Shown piece by piece: positions 33,569-44,500 of a DNA stretch of 52,292 nucleotides. The position numbers and the translations under genes are program-made. Origin of the DNA: Gammaproteobacteria bacterium 13_2_20CM_66_19 (GTDB lineage Bacteria; Pseudomonadota; Gammaproteobacteria; Steroidobacterales; Steroidobacteraceae). The stretch covers positions 1-52,292 of the forward strand of contig MNCZ01000006.1 in NCBI GenBank assembly GCA_001914695.1, written 5' to 3'. Within the stretch, counting starts at the first letter, position 1. Each line of letters begins with the position of its first letter. The notes beneath the pieces were generated by a model. It did no database searches and was not told the DNA's origin. It saw only the letters and a list, made by a program, of their open reading frames with translations.

Positions 33569-34915
33569 TCACTCGCCGGCGACTGTCATCTCGTCGAGGA
33601 GCAACGAGCCCGTGAGGATGCCACCGCGCACGTCGACGTCATCGCCGAGCGCCACGATGTGCCGGTACATGGGCTTCAGGTTTCCGGCGATGGTGATCTC
33701 GTGCACCGGGTAGGCGATCGCACCCTGCTCCACCCAGAAGCCGCTCGCGCCGCGCGAGTAATCGCCGGTGACGCCGTTCACCCCGTGGCCCATGAGCTCC
33801 GTCACCAGGAGCCCGGTGCCGAGGCGCCCGAGGAAGGCCTTCGGATCGAGCGCTCCCTCCTGACTTCTGACGAGGAGGTTGTGTACGCCGCCCGCGTTGC
33901 CCGTCGTCTTGAGCCCGAGGCGCCGCGCGGAGTAACTCCCGAGCACGTAGCCGCCGAGCACGCCGTTGCGCACCAGCTCGCGATCGCGCGTGGCCGCGCC
34001 CTCCTGGTCGAAGGGGCTGCTGGCGAGGCCCTTGGGGATGTGCGGCCGCTCGAGCATCTCGAGGAACGCGGGAAAGATCTGCTCGCCGGCGGAGTTGAGG
34101 AGGAACGACGACTTGCGGTACTGGCTGGTGCCGCTGATCGCGCCGATGAAGTGCCGGAAGAGGCCCCGCGACATGTCGGGGTTGAAGGCGACCGGCACCT
34201 TGCGCGTCGTGAGCCGGCGTGCGCCGAGGCGGGCGAGCGCCCGCTCACCGGCGGCGCGGCCGACGCCGGCGACAGCCTCGAGGTCGGCCGGGTCGCGCGC
34301 GACGGTGAACCAGTAATCGCGCTGCATGTCCTCACCCGCCTCGGCGATCAGCGTGCAGCTCACCGAGTGGCTGGTGGCGGAGTAACCGGCGAGGAAGCCG
34401 AGCGAGTTGCCGTAGACCCCGGTCTGGCGCTGGCTGTTGACGGCGGCGCCCTCGGAGTTGGCGAGGCGCGGATCCACCGCGAGTCCGGCGGCCTCGCATT
34501 CGCGCGCCAGCTCGATCGCGCGCTCGGGCGTGACGTCCCAGGGATGATCGAGATCGAGATCGGGAATCTCGCGCGCCAGCGCCTCGGGCTCCACGAGTCC
34601 CGCGTACGGATCCTCGGCCGTGTAGCGGGCGATGGCGCAGGCCTTGTCCACGGTCTCGCGCACCGCGCTCGTCGAGAGATCCGCGGTGCTCGCCGAGCCC
34701 TTGCGCTTGCCGAAATACACCGTCACCGCGAGTCCGCGGTCGCGCTGGTACTCGAGGGTGTCGACCTCGCGCAGGCGCACGCTCACCGACAGCCCCCGGC
34801 CGAGCGAGGCGTCGGCCTCGCACTCGGACGCGCCCTGGCGGCGCGCCTCCTCGAGCGCGAGGCTCGCCACGTCGGCGAGCGGCTGGATTTCACGGGATAC
34901 GGACTGCGTTTGCAT
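33569..34915 (-). CDS. pmbA: Metalloprotease-like PmbA/TldE
   Basis: 448 residues. U62/TldE family, with RGLSVSVRLREVDTLEYQRDRGLAVTVYF spread over 45-75, and TGNAGGVHNLLV and LMGHGVNGVTGDYSRGASGFW near the C-terminus. It lacks HExxH and works as the partner of TldD (encoded at 39295 in this window); the pair trims peptides and unfolded chains. Divergent from darP, as in E. coli. Confidence 0.96.
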   Translation of the reverse strand: MQTQSVSREIQPLADVASLALEEARRQGASECEADASLGRGLSVSVRLREVDTLEYQRDRGLAVTVYFGKRKGSASTADLSTSAVRETVDKACAIARYTAEDPYAGLVEPEALAREIPDLDLDHPWDVTPERAIELARECEAAGLAVDPRLANSEGAAVNSQRQTGVYGNSLGFLAGYSATSHSVSCTLIAEAGEDMQRDYWFTVARDPADLEAVAGVGRAAGERALARLGARRLTTRKVPVAFNPDMSRGLFRHFIGAISGTSQYRKSSFLLNSAGEQIFPAFLEMLERPHIPKGLASSPFDQEGAATRDRELVRNGVLGGYVLGSYSARRLGLKTTGNAGGVHNLLVRSQEGALDPKAFLGRLGTGLLVTELMGHGVNGVTGDYSRGASGFWVEQGAIAYPVHEITIAGNLKPMYRHIVALGDDVDVRGGILTGSLLLDEMTVAGE

Positions 34916-34946
34916 CGTGGGTGATTGATGGGGGCGTTGGGCTTAA

Positions 34947-34973
34947 ATTGTAGCTCACGCCCGAGCTGTGCAA
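34947..34973 (-). promoter_or_regulatory. Possible pmbA promoter
   Basis: Minus-strand TTGCAC (34968-34973), 15-base spacer and TACAAT (34947-34952), giving a leader of about 25 bases with no ribosome-site match. Confidence 0.4.
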
Positions 34974-34980
34974 GCCTGTG

Positions 34981-35508
34981 ATGCCGCACGACGACCGCAA
35001 GGCCCATGAGGCCGGGGCAGAGCCTCCGAGCAAGAGCGCGCGCAAGCGCGCCGCGCACGCCGCCCAGGATCTGGGCGAGGCGCTCACGGCGCTCCGCGAT
35101 GCCGAGCTCGAAGCGCTCGAACTCCCGGAAGCGCTCCTTGATGCGATTCGCGCGGCGCGGCGCATCACCAGCCGCGCCGCCGCCGTGCGCCAGCGTCAGT
35201 ATATCGGCAGGCTCATGCGCGAGGTCGACCTCGAATCGATCCGCGCCGCGCTCGCTACCCGCGATGCGCGCACCCGCCGTGACGCCGAGCGCTTCAGGCA
35301 GATCAGCGCCTGGCGCGAGCGACTGATCGCGGAAGGGCCGCCCGCGCTCACCGAGCTCTCGCGCCGGCACCCGCAGATCGACCGGGACGAATGGGCGCGG
35401 CGCATCGAGGCCGCCCGCGCCGAGCACGTGCGCCCCGGCAGCCGCGCCGGTGCGGCGCGGGAGCTGTTTCGCGCTTTGCGCGCATTGTTCGATACAATGC
35501 CGCGATGA
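34981..35508 (+). CDS. darP: Ribosome biogenesis factor DarP (YjgA, DUF615)
   Basis: 175 residues from the ATG at 34981 (a GTG directly precedes it). Entirely helical and charged, with [39 protein letters not shown] and [12 protein letters not shown], the DUF615 pattern. DarP assists 50S subunit maturation. Overlaps purE by 4 bases. Confidence 0.93.
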   Translation: MPHDDRKAHEAGAEPPSKSARKRAAHAAQDLGEALTALRDAELEALELPEALLDAIRAARRITSRAAAVRQRQYIGRLMREVDLESIRAALATRDARTRRDAERFRQISAWRERLIAEGPPALTELSRRHPQIDRDEWARRIEAARAEHVRPGSRAGAARELFRALRALFDTMPR

Positions 35509-36005
35509 CACCGCTGGTCGGCATCATCATGGGCTCATCGTCCGACTGGGAGACGATGCAGTCCGCCGCCGAGCTGTTGGATACGCTCGCAGTGCCCTAC
35601 GAGGTGCGCGTCGTGTCCGCCCACCGCACGCCCGACCTGCTGTTCGAATACGCCTCCGGAGCGCGCGCGCGGGGCCTCGAAGTGCTGATCGCCGGCGCGG
35701 GCGGTGCGGCGCATCTGCCGGGCATGACGGCCGCCAAGACCCTCCTGCCGGTGCTCGGGGTGCCGGTGCAGTCGAAATCGCTCGGGGGACTCGACTCGCT
35801 GCTGTCGATCGTGCAGATGCCGGCGGGAGTTCCGGTCGCGACGTTCGCGATCGGAGCGGCCGGCGCCGCCAACGCAGCGCTCTGCGCCGCGGCCATCCTC
35901 GCCAACCGCCACCCCGAGATCGCCACCGCGCTCGAGGCCTATCGCGAGCGGCAGACCCTTGGGGTGCTCCGCAATCCCGACCCGCGCGCGACCCCGCGCT
36001 CATGA
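35505..36005 (+). CDS. purE: N5-carboxyaminoimidazole ribonucleotide mutase
   Basis: 166 residues from the ATG at 35505, overlapping darP by ATGA. Class I PurE with [23 protein letters not shown] and [12 protein letters not shown], containing the active-site His. Converts N5-CAIR (from PurK) to CAIR. Overlaps purK by 4 bases, so the two are translationally coupled. Confidence 0.97.
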   Translation: MTPLVGIIMGSSSDWETMQSAAELLDTLAVPYEVRVVSAHRTPDLLFEYASGARARGLEVLIAGAGGAAHLPGMTAAKTLLPVLGVPVQSKSLGGLDSLLSIVQMPAGVPVATFAIGAAGAANAALCAAAILANRHPEIATALEAYRERQTLGVLRNPDPRATPRS

Positions 36006-37108
36006 CCGTCGGCATCGTGGGCGCCGGCCAGCTCGGCCGCATGCTCGCTTTGGCCGGCTATCCGCTCGGCCTCGACTTCCTGTGTCTGGATCCCTCGCGC
36101 GAGGCGCCCGCGGGCGCCGTGGCGCCGCTTCTCACCGGTGCCTTCACCGACTTGAGGCTCCTGCGCGTGCTCGCGCGCCGCTGCGAGGTGCTGACTTTCG
36201 ACTGGGAGAACGTGCCGGCGGCGAGCCTGCGCGAGGTGGCGCGGCTGCACGGGGCGCGCATCTGTCCACCGATCGCGGCACTCGCGGCCGGCCAGGACCG
36301 GGTGGCGGAGAAACGACTGTTCGAGCGGCTGAAGATTCCGACCACGCGCTGGCGAGCGGTGAGCTCGCGCGCGGAGCTCGCGCGCGCGATCGCCAGGATC
36401 GGCGTGCCCGGCATGCTCAAGACGCGCCGCCTCGGCTACGACGGCAAGGGTCAGGCGGTGATCCGCACGGGCGCCGACGCGGAGCGCGCCTGGGACCGGC
36501 TCGGCAGGGCGCCGCTGCTCTACGAGGAGTGGGTGCCGTTCGATTGTGAGGCCTCGATCATCGGCGCGCGCAGCCGCGGCGGCGAGCTCGGCATCTACCC
36601 GCTGTGCGGCAACGTTCACGGCGGGGGCATCCTGCGGCTCACCTGCGCGCCCTTCGGGCCGCGCCGCTGGCAGCGCGCGGCGGCGGCGTACCTGACGCGC
36701 GTGCTCGAGCATTTCCGCTACACCGGGATCCTGACGCTCGAGTTCTTCGTGCGGCGCGGGCGGCTGATCGCCAACGAGATGGCCCCGCGCGTGCACAACT
36801 CCGGTCACTGGACCATCGAGGGCGCGGCGACGAGTCAATTTGAGAATCATCTGCGCGCCATTCTCGGCCTGCCGCTTGGCGCCACGCACGCGCTCGGCCA
36901 CAGCGCCATGATCAACCTCATCGGCCTGATGCCGCCGCGCGCGGCGCTCCTGGCCCATCCGGGTGTGCACCTGCACGACTACGGCAAGCGGCCGCGCCCG
37001 GACCGCAAGGTGGGCCATTGCACGCTGGTCGAGCCGAGCGCCGCGCGGCGCGACGCGCGCACCGCGCGGCTGCTCGAGGATTTGGCCGTCGGCGTTCGCA
37101 TCCCGTAA
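36002..37108 (+). CDS. purK: N5-carboxyaminoimidazole ribonucleotide synthase
   Basis: 368 residues. ATP-grasp enzyme: [20 protein letters not shown] at the N-terminus, [14 protein letters not shown] (ATP binding), [14 protein letters not shown], and [18 protein letters not shown], which holds the metal ligands. Uses ATP and bicarbonate to carboxylate AIR. Coupled to purE. Confidence 0.96.
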   Translation: MTVGIVGAGQLGRMLALAGYPLGLDFLCLDPSREAPAGAVAPLLTGAFTDLRLLRVLARRCEVLTFDWENVPAASLREVARLHGARICPPIAALAAGQDRVAEKRLFERLKIPTTRWRAVSSRAELARAIARIGVPGMLKTRRLGYDGKGQAVIRTGADAERAWDRLGRAPLLYEEWVPFDCEASIIGARSRGGELGIYPLCGNVHGGGILRLTCAPFGPRRWQRAAAAYLTRVLEHFRYTGILTLEFFVRRGRLIANEMAPRVHNSGHWTIEGAATSQFENHLRAILGLPLGATHALGHSAMINLIGLMPPRAALLAHPGVHLHDYGKRPRPDRKVGHCTLVEPSAARRDARTARLLEDLAVGVRIP

Positions 37109-37128
37109 CATCGGTTGCGAGCCAGTGC

Positions 37129-38556
37129 ATGTACCTAGAACCCTTCAAGCTCAAGGAGTTGCCGTTCCGGCTGAGCCCGGACCCCCAGTTCCTGTACCTC
37201 TCGAAGCAGCACGCCCGCGCCAAGGCGTACATGGAGTCGACCCTCTGGTTCACCGACGGCTTCGTGGTGATCACCGGGGAGATCGGCTCGGGCAAGACCA
37301 CGCTGATCGAGTCGTTCCTGAAGGAAGTGCCGGCGGATGTGGTGGTGGCGCAGATCAATCAGACCCAGGTCTCGGCCATCGATTTCCTGCAGGCGGTGCT
37401 CCTGCAGTTCGGCTTCTCGCCCTTCAAGATGCGCAAGGCCGAGCTCATCAGCACGATCAATAATTTCCTCGTCGAGCAGTACGCCGCCGGGCGCAAGGTG
37501 CTGCTGATCGTCGACGAGGCGCAAAACCTCACTATGCGCGTGCTGGAGGAGATCCGCCTGCTGTCGGGTGTCGAGACCACCAAGGACAAGGTGCTGCGGA
37601 TCATTCTCGCCGGGCAACCCGAGCTCAACGACAAGCTCGACGCGCCCGAGCTCGCACAGCTCATGCAGCGCGTGCGGCTGCGCTTTCACCTGCAGACGCT
37701 TTCGGAGGCGGAGACCAAGAGCTACATCCAGCACCGCCTCGACGTCGCCGGGGCCGGCGACCGCGAGATCTTCGCGCCCGATACATACACGGAGGTGTAC
37801 CGTTACTGCGGCGGCGTGCCGCGCCTCATCAACACGCTGTGCGACACGGCCATGATGGCGGCCTACACCGCCGACCGCGGCGCCGTCACGCGCGCCGACA
37901 TCATCAGTGCCGTGCGGGAGCTCCAGTGGGTCGAGTACAGCGCTCGCCCCCGGCCGCCGACGACGCCGCCGCAGCAGCAGCAGCCGCCGCCGCAGCCGCC
38001 GCAGTCCGAGCCCGAGACCGCACTCGCCGCCGCCGCCTCCGGCGCCGAGCCCGGCACCACGGTTGCACGGCTGCTGGTGGCGACCGAGGGACGCACCGTG
38101 CAGGAGATCCCGCTACGGATCGGGCGGGTCATCATCGGCCGCACGCCCGACAACGACGTGCAGATCGACAGCCGCTTCATCAGCCGTCATCACTGCCAGG
38201 TGATCACCACGGCCCATTCGTGCCACATCGAGGACCTGAACAGCACCAACGGGATCTACGTGAAGGCCGCTCGCGTGCGCCGCCATCACCTGAACGACGG
38301 CGATGTCGTCCTGGTCGGCAAGCATGAATTGATCTACGTGGACGAGCGTGCGGCGCGCGGCCGTGGCGCCTTCGCCGATCCGGCATCGGGCGGCGTCTCG
38401 TTCAGCGACACGGCACCCGGGCGGCACACCCCCGCCGGAGCCCCCGCGGCGGCCGCGGGCGCGGATCGCAAGCGTGCGGAGCGGCCGCCGTCCGCGGACC
38501 GGACCGCCGTCACCGAGCGTACGGCGCCTGCGGACGAGCCGGCGCCCCTCAAGTAG
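37129..38556 (+). CDS. ExeA/GspA-type AAA ATPase fused to an FHA domain
   Basis: 475 residues. N-terminal ExeA-like AAA domain (about 1-265): YLEPFKLKELPFRLSPDP, Walker A GEIGSGKTTL near 50, Walker B VLLIVDEAQNL near 125, and CGGVPRLINTLCD near 228. A Pro/Gln-rich linker (about 278-315) leads to an FHA domain (about 318-405) with IGRTPDNDVQIDSRFISRHHCQ (key residues Gly-Arg, Ser-Arg-His) and LNSTNGIYV. Disordered Pro/Ala tail. No peptidoglycan-binding domain follows, unlike classical ExeA. FHA implies docking on phosphothreonine; the partner is unknown and no kinase is nearby. Confidence 0.9.
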   Translation: MYLEPFKLKELPFRLSPDPQFLYLSKQHARAKAYMESTLWFTDGFVVITGEIGSGKTTLIESFLKEVPADVVVAQINQTQVSAIDFLQAVLLQFGFSPFKMRKAELISTINNFLVEQYAAGRKVLLIVDEAQNLTMRVLEEIRLLSGVETTKDKVLRIILAGQPELNDKLDAPELAQLMQRVRLRFHLQTLSEAETKSYIQHRLDVAGAGDREIFAPDTYTEVYRYCGGVPRLINTLCDTAMMAAYTADRGAVTRADIISAVRELQWVEYSARPRPPTTPPQQQQPPPQPPQSEPETALAAAASGAEPGTTVARLLVATEGRTVQEIPLRIGRVIIGRTPDNDVQIDSRFISRHHCQVITTAHSCHIEDLNSTNGIYVKAARVRRHHLNDGDVVLVGKHELIYVDERAARGRGAFADPASGGVSFSDTAPGRHTPAGAPAAAAGADRKRAERPPSADRTAVTERTAPADEPAPLK

Positions 38557-38559
38557 CTC

Positions 38560-38808
38560 TCAGGGCGGATCGTTCCCGCTCAGATAATCGGGATTCGCGT
38601 ACTCGGATCGCAGCTGTCGGTAGTCGCGTCGCCGCAGCAGCACGACGATCCCGCCGAGCAGCGTCAGAAATCCCAGCAGGCCGACCGTGAGACTCAGCGC
38701 GCCGCGCGCGGCGAGCAGATAGCTCGCGATGAGCGCTACGATGCCGAAGCTTATGTAAAACCACGGCAATCCTTCGTAAACGGGCCGTGAGAAGTGGCGG
38801 CGAGCCAT
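38560..38808 (-). CDS. Small two-helix membrane protein, unknown
   Basis: 82 residues with two hydrophobic segments (about 16-36 and 39-59, WFYISFGIVALIASYLLAA and LTVGLLGFLTLLGGIVVLL), then a basic/polar cytoplasmic tail (RRRDYRQLRSEY). Convergent with the AAA-FHA gene, 3 bases between stops. Codon use and topology look real; not recognised. Confidence 0.7.
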   Translation of the reverse strand: MARRHFSRPVYEGLPWFYISFGIVALIASYLLAARGALSLTVGLLGFLTLLGGIVVLLRRRDYRQLRSEYANPDYLSGNDPP

Positions 38809-38867
38809 CCTCCCAGTGTATCGCGCCCGGCCCCCATGTTGGAATGGCCGAGCTCACGAACGTGCGG

Positions 38868-39038
38868 TCAGACCAGACCGAAGAGCCTCGCGATGCGCTC
38901 GAGCAGGGTCGGCTTCCAGCCTTCGACGCGAAAGTCAGTCTTTTGCGCGGCGTTGCGACGGCTGACTTCGGCGAGAAGCTCCGCAGGGAGCTTCAGCTGC
39001 GGGGACTCGAGAGTGGCGTCGTCGGCGGTCATCATCAT
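38868..39038 (-). CDS. 56-residue hypothetical protein
   Basis: Starts at the first of three consecutive ATG codons (39038) with AAGGA (39045-39049 on the plus strand as tcctt) 6 bases upstream, a good ribosome site. The product contains LKLPAELLAEVSRRNA and ends in an amphipathic WKPTLLERIARLFGLV. No family recognised; it could be a regulator or a peripheral membrane peptide. It lies 256 bases from the tldD stop. Confidence 0.6.
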   Translation of the reverse strand: MMMTADDATLESPQLKLPAELLAEVSRRNAAQKTDFRVEGWKPTLLERIARLFGLV

Positions 39039-39146
39039 CAGAATTCCTTGTGTGGGCGACTCACGATGCACGTTACGGACTCGCGACCCTCGCGGGTGTG
39101 TGGAGATTCACAGCTTCGATCGTGAATCGATTATGTAGCCGCGAGT

Positions 39147-39169
39147 GCGGAGTCTGTACATGACTCCGC
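39147..39169. terminator. Hairpin after tldD
   Basis: 8-bp stem gcggagtc/gactccgc around tgtacat, about 125 bases after the tldD stop. The 39039-39294 interval otherwise holds only the upstream region of the small ORF at 38868; I see no further gene in it. Confidence 0.4.
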
Positions 39170-39294
39170 GCCGCGACAGTGTGGATGTTGCGACAACGAT
39201 GTGACGCGAGCCGCGCCGCGACCATGCGCCGAACAGCGCACGAGAGCAGTGCTCCGCGGTGGTAGCGCCGCAGTGGTGCGAGCGATGCTGCGGC

Positions 39295-40749
39295 TCAGGC
39301 GGTGCCGCCGACCGTGAGTCCCTCGATCTTGAGCGTCGGCTGCCCGACGCCGACCGGCACGCTCTGTCCGTCCTTGCCGCAGGTTCCGACTCCGTCGTCG
39401 AGCTTCAGGTCGTTGCCGACCATGGACACCCGCGTCAGCACGTCCGGACCGTTGCCGATGAGGGTTGCGCCCTTCAACGGAGCGCCCACGCGGCCGTTCT
39501 CGATGGCGTAGGCCTCGCTCGCCGAGAACACGAACTTGCCGGAGGTGATGTCCACCTGCCCGCCGCCGAAGTTGACCGCGTAGATGCCGCGCCGCACCGA
39601 GCGGATGATCTCCTCGGGTGCATGGGGGCCTGGACGCATGTAGGTGTTGGTCATGCGCGGCAGCGTCATGTGCGCGAACGATTCGCGCCGGCCGTTGCCG
39701 GTCGGCGGCACGCCCATCAGGCGGGCGTTGAGGCGATCCTGCATGTAGCCGCGCAGCACGCCGTTCTCGATGAGCGTCGTACACTGGGTCGGCGTGCCCT
39801 CGTCGTCGATGTTGAGCGAGCCGCGCCGGCGCGAGAGCGTGCCGTCGTCGACCACGGTGCACTCGGGCGCCGCGACGCGCTCGCCGATGCGGCCGGCGAA
39901 TGCCGAGGTGCCCTTGCGGTTGAAGTCGCCTTCCAACCCGTGGCCGATCGCCTCGTGCAGCAGGATCCCCGGCCAGCCGGGGCCGAGCACCACGGTCGTG
40001 GTGCCGGCGGGCGCCGGGCGCGCGTCGAGATTGACGAGCGCCTGGCGCGCGGCCTCGCGGGCGAGCGCGAGCGGCCGGTCGTCCGCCACGAGCTCCGCGA
40101 GCGAGTAGCGACCGCCGGCGCCGGCGTAACCCTGCTCGCGGCGGCCGCCCTGCTCGACCAGCACCGAGACGTTGAAGCGCACGAGCGGCCGCACGTCCGC
40201 GGCGAGCTTGCCTTCGCTCGTGGCGACGAGCACCACCTCGTGCACCGCGACCACGCTCGCCGTGACGTGCACGACGCGCGGATCGATGCGTCGCGCCTCG
40301 CGATCGACGCGTTCGAGCCAGGCGACCTTGTCGTGCGTGGCGAGCGCGGCCGCGGGGTCCGCGGGCAGATACAGCCGGTGCCCGGTCTGCGGGTGCCAGG
40401 GGCTGACGCGCCGCGGCCCCCCGAACACCGCGATGGCGCGCGCGGCCCGCGAGGCCTCCTCGAGCGCGGGCAGCACGATCTCGTCCGAGTAGGCGAATCC
40501 GGTCTTCTCCCCGGCGAGCGCCCGCACGCCCACGCCCTGCTCGATGCTCGCGGTGCCGTCCTTCACCATGCCGTCCTCGAGCGACCAGGACTCCTGGTGC
40601 GTGAGCTGGAAGTACAGGTCGGCGAAGTCCACCGAGTGCGTGAGCACTTCGCCGAACACCCGATCGAGGCGCCCGTCGTCCAGGCCGCTCGGCCGGAGGA
40701 TCAGCTCGCGGGCGAGGTGCAGCGGATCGGCAAGCGGCGAATCACTCAT
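39295..40749 (-). CDS. tldD: Metalloprotease TldD
   Basis: 484 residues from the ATG at 40749, overlapping the nit gene by 8 bases. The zinc motif [11 protein letters not shown] (about residue 264) supplies HExxH, with further ligand Cys in VGTCGKDGQ near the C-terminus. Partner of PmbA (33569). Part of the conserved rng-yhdP-nit-tldD operon. Confidence 0.97.
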   Translation of the reverse strand: MSDSPLADPLHLARELILRPSGLDDGRLDRVFGEVLTHSVDFADLYFQLTHQESWSLEDGMVKDGTASIEQGVGVRALAGEKTGFAYSDEIVLPALEEASRAARAIAVFGGPRRVSPWHPQTGHRLYLPADPAAALATHDKVAWLERVDREARRIDPRVVHVTASVVAVHEVVLVATSEGKLAADVRPLVRFNVSVLVEQGGRREQGYAGAGGRYSLAELVADDRPLALAREAARQALVNLDARPAPAGTTTVVLGPGWPGILLHEAIGHGLEGDFNRKGTSAFAGRIGERVAAPECTVVDDGTLSRRRGSLNIDDEGTPTQCTTLIENGVLRGYMQDRLNARLMGVPPTGNGRRESFAHMTLPRMTNTYMRPGPHAPEEIIRSVRRGIYAVNFGGGQVDITSGKFVFSASEAYAIENGRVGAPLKGATLIGNGPDVLTRVSMVGNDLKLDDGVGTCGKDGQSVPVGVGQPTLKIEGLTVGGTA

Positions 40750-41569
40750 CCGCGGAACCCTCAGTGAAGGCGCGGTGCAGCAGCGCCGGGAAACTCTCGC
40801 GCACGCCCATCTGACGCTCCAGCTCCACCTCCGCCACGGCACAGCCGCGACCGCGCGGCACGCGCTGCAAGACCCGTCCCCAGTAGTCCACGATCATGGT
40901 GTCGCCGTAGGTCTCGCGTCCACTCGGATGGAAGCCGGACTGGGCCGGCGCCACAACATAACAGAGATTCTCGATCGCCCGGGCCCGCAGCAGCGGCTCC
41001 CAGTGCGCCCGCCCGGTGGGGCTGGTGAAGGCGGAAGGCACCGCGAGCAGCTGCGCGCCGGCGGCGCTCAGGTGGCGGTAGAGCTCCGGGAATCGCACGT
41101 CGTAGCACACCGAGAGCCCGAGCCTTCCGACCGGGGTATCGACCACGGTGGCCGCGGAGCCGGGAGCGACGTGTGCCGACTCGCGGTAGCTCTCCTCACG
41201 CCCGGGAATGTCGACGTCGAACAGGTGAATCTTGTCGTAGCGCGCGACGCGCCGTCCGTCGCCGTCGTAGACCAGCGAGGCGGCGGCCACCCGCCCGTCG
41301 CCGCCGGCGCGCAGCGGCACCGTGCCGCCGACGATCCACAGGCGCAGCCCTCGCGCGGTCGCGGCGAGGAATTCCTGCACGGGACCCGAGCCGTCGGTCT
41401 CCGCCACGGCGCGCTTGTCGGAGTCCTTCAGTCCCATGAAGGAGAAGTTCTCAGGGAGTGCGGCGAGGCGCGCGCCGCGCGCCGACGCGTCCTCGAGCAA
41501 CGCGCGAGCCTGCTCGAGGTTCGCCGTCACGTCGGGTCCGGAGGTCATCTGTATGGCGGCAACCTTCAT
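40742..41569 (-). CDS. Nitrilase-superfamily amidase (Nit1-like)
   Basis: 275 residues. Catalytic triad residues are seen as Glu in LPENFSFMG, Lys in [10 protein letters not shown] and Cys in [14 protein letters not shown]. This is the branch that includes deaminated-glutathione amidase, a metabolite-repair enzyme. Lies between yhdP and tldD with tight spacing. Confidence 0.92.
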   Translation of the reverse strand: MKVAAIQMTSGPDVTANLEQARALLEDASARGARLAALPENFSFMGLKDSDKRAVAETDGSGPVQEFLAATARGLRLWIVGGTVPLRAGGDGRVAAASLVYDGDGRRVARYDKIHLFDVDIPGREESYRESAHVAPGSAATVVDTPVGRLGLSVCYDVRFPELYRHLSAAGAQLLAVPSAFTSPTGRAHWEPLLRARAIENLCYVVAPAQSGFHPSGRETYGDTMIVDYWGRVLQRVPRGRGCAVAEVELERQMGVRESFPALLHRAFTEGSADE

Positions 41570-41577
41570 CCGTCACC

Positions 41578-44500
41578 TCAATCCGCGCTCGTCACCATGG
41601 GCTCTTCCCAGGTGCCCCGCAGGCGCAGCGCCGCCCGCGTGCGGTCCGCCGACCCGGCAAAGAGCTCGCGCAGCGACAGCCACACCGCCGCCACCTTCGG
41701 GGTGGGCCCCAGGCGACGTACGGCAGCGGGCAGGCGCTGCTCGCCGCGCAGGATCCACGCCTGCTCGTCGTAATCGTGCGCCAGCAGTCCCGTGCGCCCG
41801 CGCACCAGGATCTCGGCGTCCCCGTCGAAGTGCAGGTCCACCATCGCCTGCCCGTCGCGCAGCTCGAAGTCCGCCGTGAGGCGCGAGAAGCCCAGGGCCG
41901 GCAGCACCCCGTCGCGATTCTCCGCGCGCATCCCGGCGGTCAGGGCCGGGACGGTGAGGAGCGCCAGTGGGACCCCGCCCTCGGCCGCCGCGGCCGTACG
42001 GGTGACGCCTCGCTCGAGCCGCATATGGAGGCTCCCGGCGAGCGTTGCAAGGGACGGGCTCGCGGCTTGCGGCCATTCGAGCTCGCCCGTGAGGCGCGCA
42101 CGGTTCGCGGCCAGCTCGGGCCGGAAGCCGAAGGCGGCGAGCGTTGAGGCGGCGTCGCGACTGTCGAGGCTGAACTCGGCCCGGCAACCGCCCCCGTCCT
42201 GGCAGTGGAGGCTCCCGCGCGAGTCCTCGTTCTCGCCGGCGAGCCGCGCCTCGCCGACATCGAAGCCGTCCGAGCGGAAAGTGAGCTGGGCGGCGAGGCT
42301 GCCGAGTGAGCGGCCCTGCCACTCGAGATCGTCGATCGAGAGCCGGGCGGCGGGACCCAAGGCCGCGGCGAGTCCCCCACTCCGCGCTCCGTCACCGAGC
42401 TGCGGCACGTCGAGCCTCGAGAGGTGCACGAGCGCGGGATGCGAATCGTCCACCGTCGCCGGCCAGCTCGCACTGCCGGCGAGACCCTCGGATTCGAGCT
42501 CGAGCGTTCCTCCTCCGGGTGCCGCCTCAGCGGTCACGCTCACCTCGTCATAGGTGCGGGCGCCGACCGCGAGCTGCGCCGCGCTCAGGCGGGCGCGCAG
42601 CGCGGGGAGTGCGGCATCCCGCGCGGCCTGCCGCCACAGCGCGAGCAAGGCCGGAAGATCGAGGCGGCTGATGCGGCCCTCGAGCGTGAGGACCGGCTCC
42701 TCGGGCAGCGACGGCGCGGTGGACGCGAGATGCACGGCGCCGCGCTCGATGCGCCACAGCTCCCCGCTCCGATGGAGCGCCACCGTGGCGCGCAGCCGCT
42801 CACCGAGGGCGAGGCGCAGCTGGCCGGTATCGGCGCCGGCCTGCAGCTCGACCCGCAGCGGAAGCGGGACGCTCTCGCTCTTGGCGAAGGGCTCCGGCAG
42901 GCGACTGGCGACACCGATCAGGTTCGAATCGGCACGTACCCGCCAGCGCAGGCCCGAGCCCTCGGAGCCCGGCAACAGCGTGAGGAGCGCGGTCCACTCC
43001 GCGTGGCCCTCGAGCATCGCATCGTCGCTCGCCCCGGCCGCGAGCAGCGCCTGACGTGTCTCCGCGAGGCCCCGCCCGGCAATCGTGAGTGCCGTGGCGC
43101 CGGAGTCGCGCCGCTCGGCGACACTCAAGGCGACCGGGCCGCCGAGCCACTGCCCGGAAAGCTGCGAGGGCTGCAGGTGCCCGTCCGCAAAGCCGAGCGT
43201 GCCGTGCAGTGCATCGATCGGCGGCAGGCCGGCGACCGCGCGCAGCCGCACGCCGTCGAGCACGGCGTTGATGCGGGTGCGCGGGCGCGGCGCGTGATTC
43301 GCGCGGGTGGAGGATCCGCCGGCGGCGGGCACGAGCACGTCCACATCGAGCCGCGTGTCCCCGCGCAGATCCAGGTCCTCGATCCCCGGTGCGTAGGCGG
43401 CGAGCTCTCGGTGTGCGCGCAACCACGCGAGCGCCGGCTGCGCGCTCGCGGTGAGCCGCGCCGCGAGGTGCGTGGGGCGCTCACCGAGCGCGTCCCATTC
43501 GGCGCTCGCGCCGGCGAGTGTGAACGTGCCCGCCTGTCCCGCCGCGATGGCCGCGTGAACGCGCGGGCCGCGCCACTCGAGGTGCGCATCGAGATGCTCG
43601 AGTTGGGGCCAGGGGTCGAGTCCGCCGAGTGACGCGTCGCGCAGCTCGAAGGCGCCCCGGAATACGCTCCCCGCGGCGCTCCAGGGCGCCCGTGCGGGAT
43701 CGACCGTACCGCGCCACTCGAGATCGGCGTTCTCGATTCGGCCGGTGGAGAGCTGCGCGGCGGAGGCCGCGCCGAGCGCGGCGAGCGCGCCGGGACCCAG
43801 CAGCTTCGCGATGAGGACCGCATCCGCCTGCTTGAGAGCGACGTGTGCGGCGACCCGGGGCTTGCCGCCGGTGCCATCCGCCGCGAGCGTGCCGCTCGCC
43901 GCGAGGGCGAGGTCCGGGCGGGAGATCGCGAGCTCATCGGTGCGCAGCTGCCAGCCGCCGTGCTCCGCGGCGAGGGCGAAGCGCGCGGCGACCACGAGAC
44001 CCTCGAGCGAGACCGGCTCGGCACGCACCGCGTGCAGCTGCGCGCGCTCACCGTGCAGGTCCAGGGTGAGTCGCGCGTCGACTCCGGAGAGCTGAGCGGT
44101 GAGCCCGGTCAGGGTGAGCTCGTGCGAGAGGCTCGCGATCGAAAGCTCCTCGAGCCGTGCGGAGGTCCGGAGGCGCTCGCCCGCCGGGCGGCGCGCATTC
44201 CAGTCGAAGCTGAGCTCGTGCGCCACTCCCTCGAGCGACAGCTGCCCGAGCGGCAGCTGCGGCGCAAAGGAGCGCGCGACGGCAGCGAGCAGCGGCAGCG
44301 GCACCGATTCGACGCGCCCCTGCGCACTCTCCGCGTCGGATGCCACATCGACGCTCGCGCTGACGGCGGCCGGCGCTCGCTCGCCCGACTCGAGCGCGTG
44401 CGCTTCGAGGCGCCACGCCTCGCCGCGACGCGCGAGCTGCCAGTCGCCACGCAGCCGCCCGATGCCGAGCGACTCGGCGGCGACGGCCGGCCCCCGCCAC

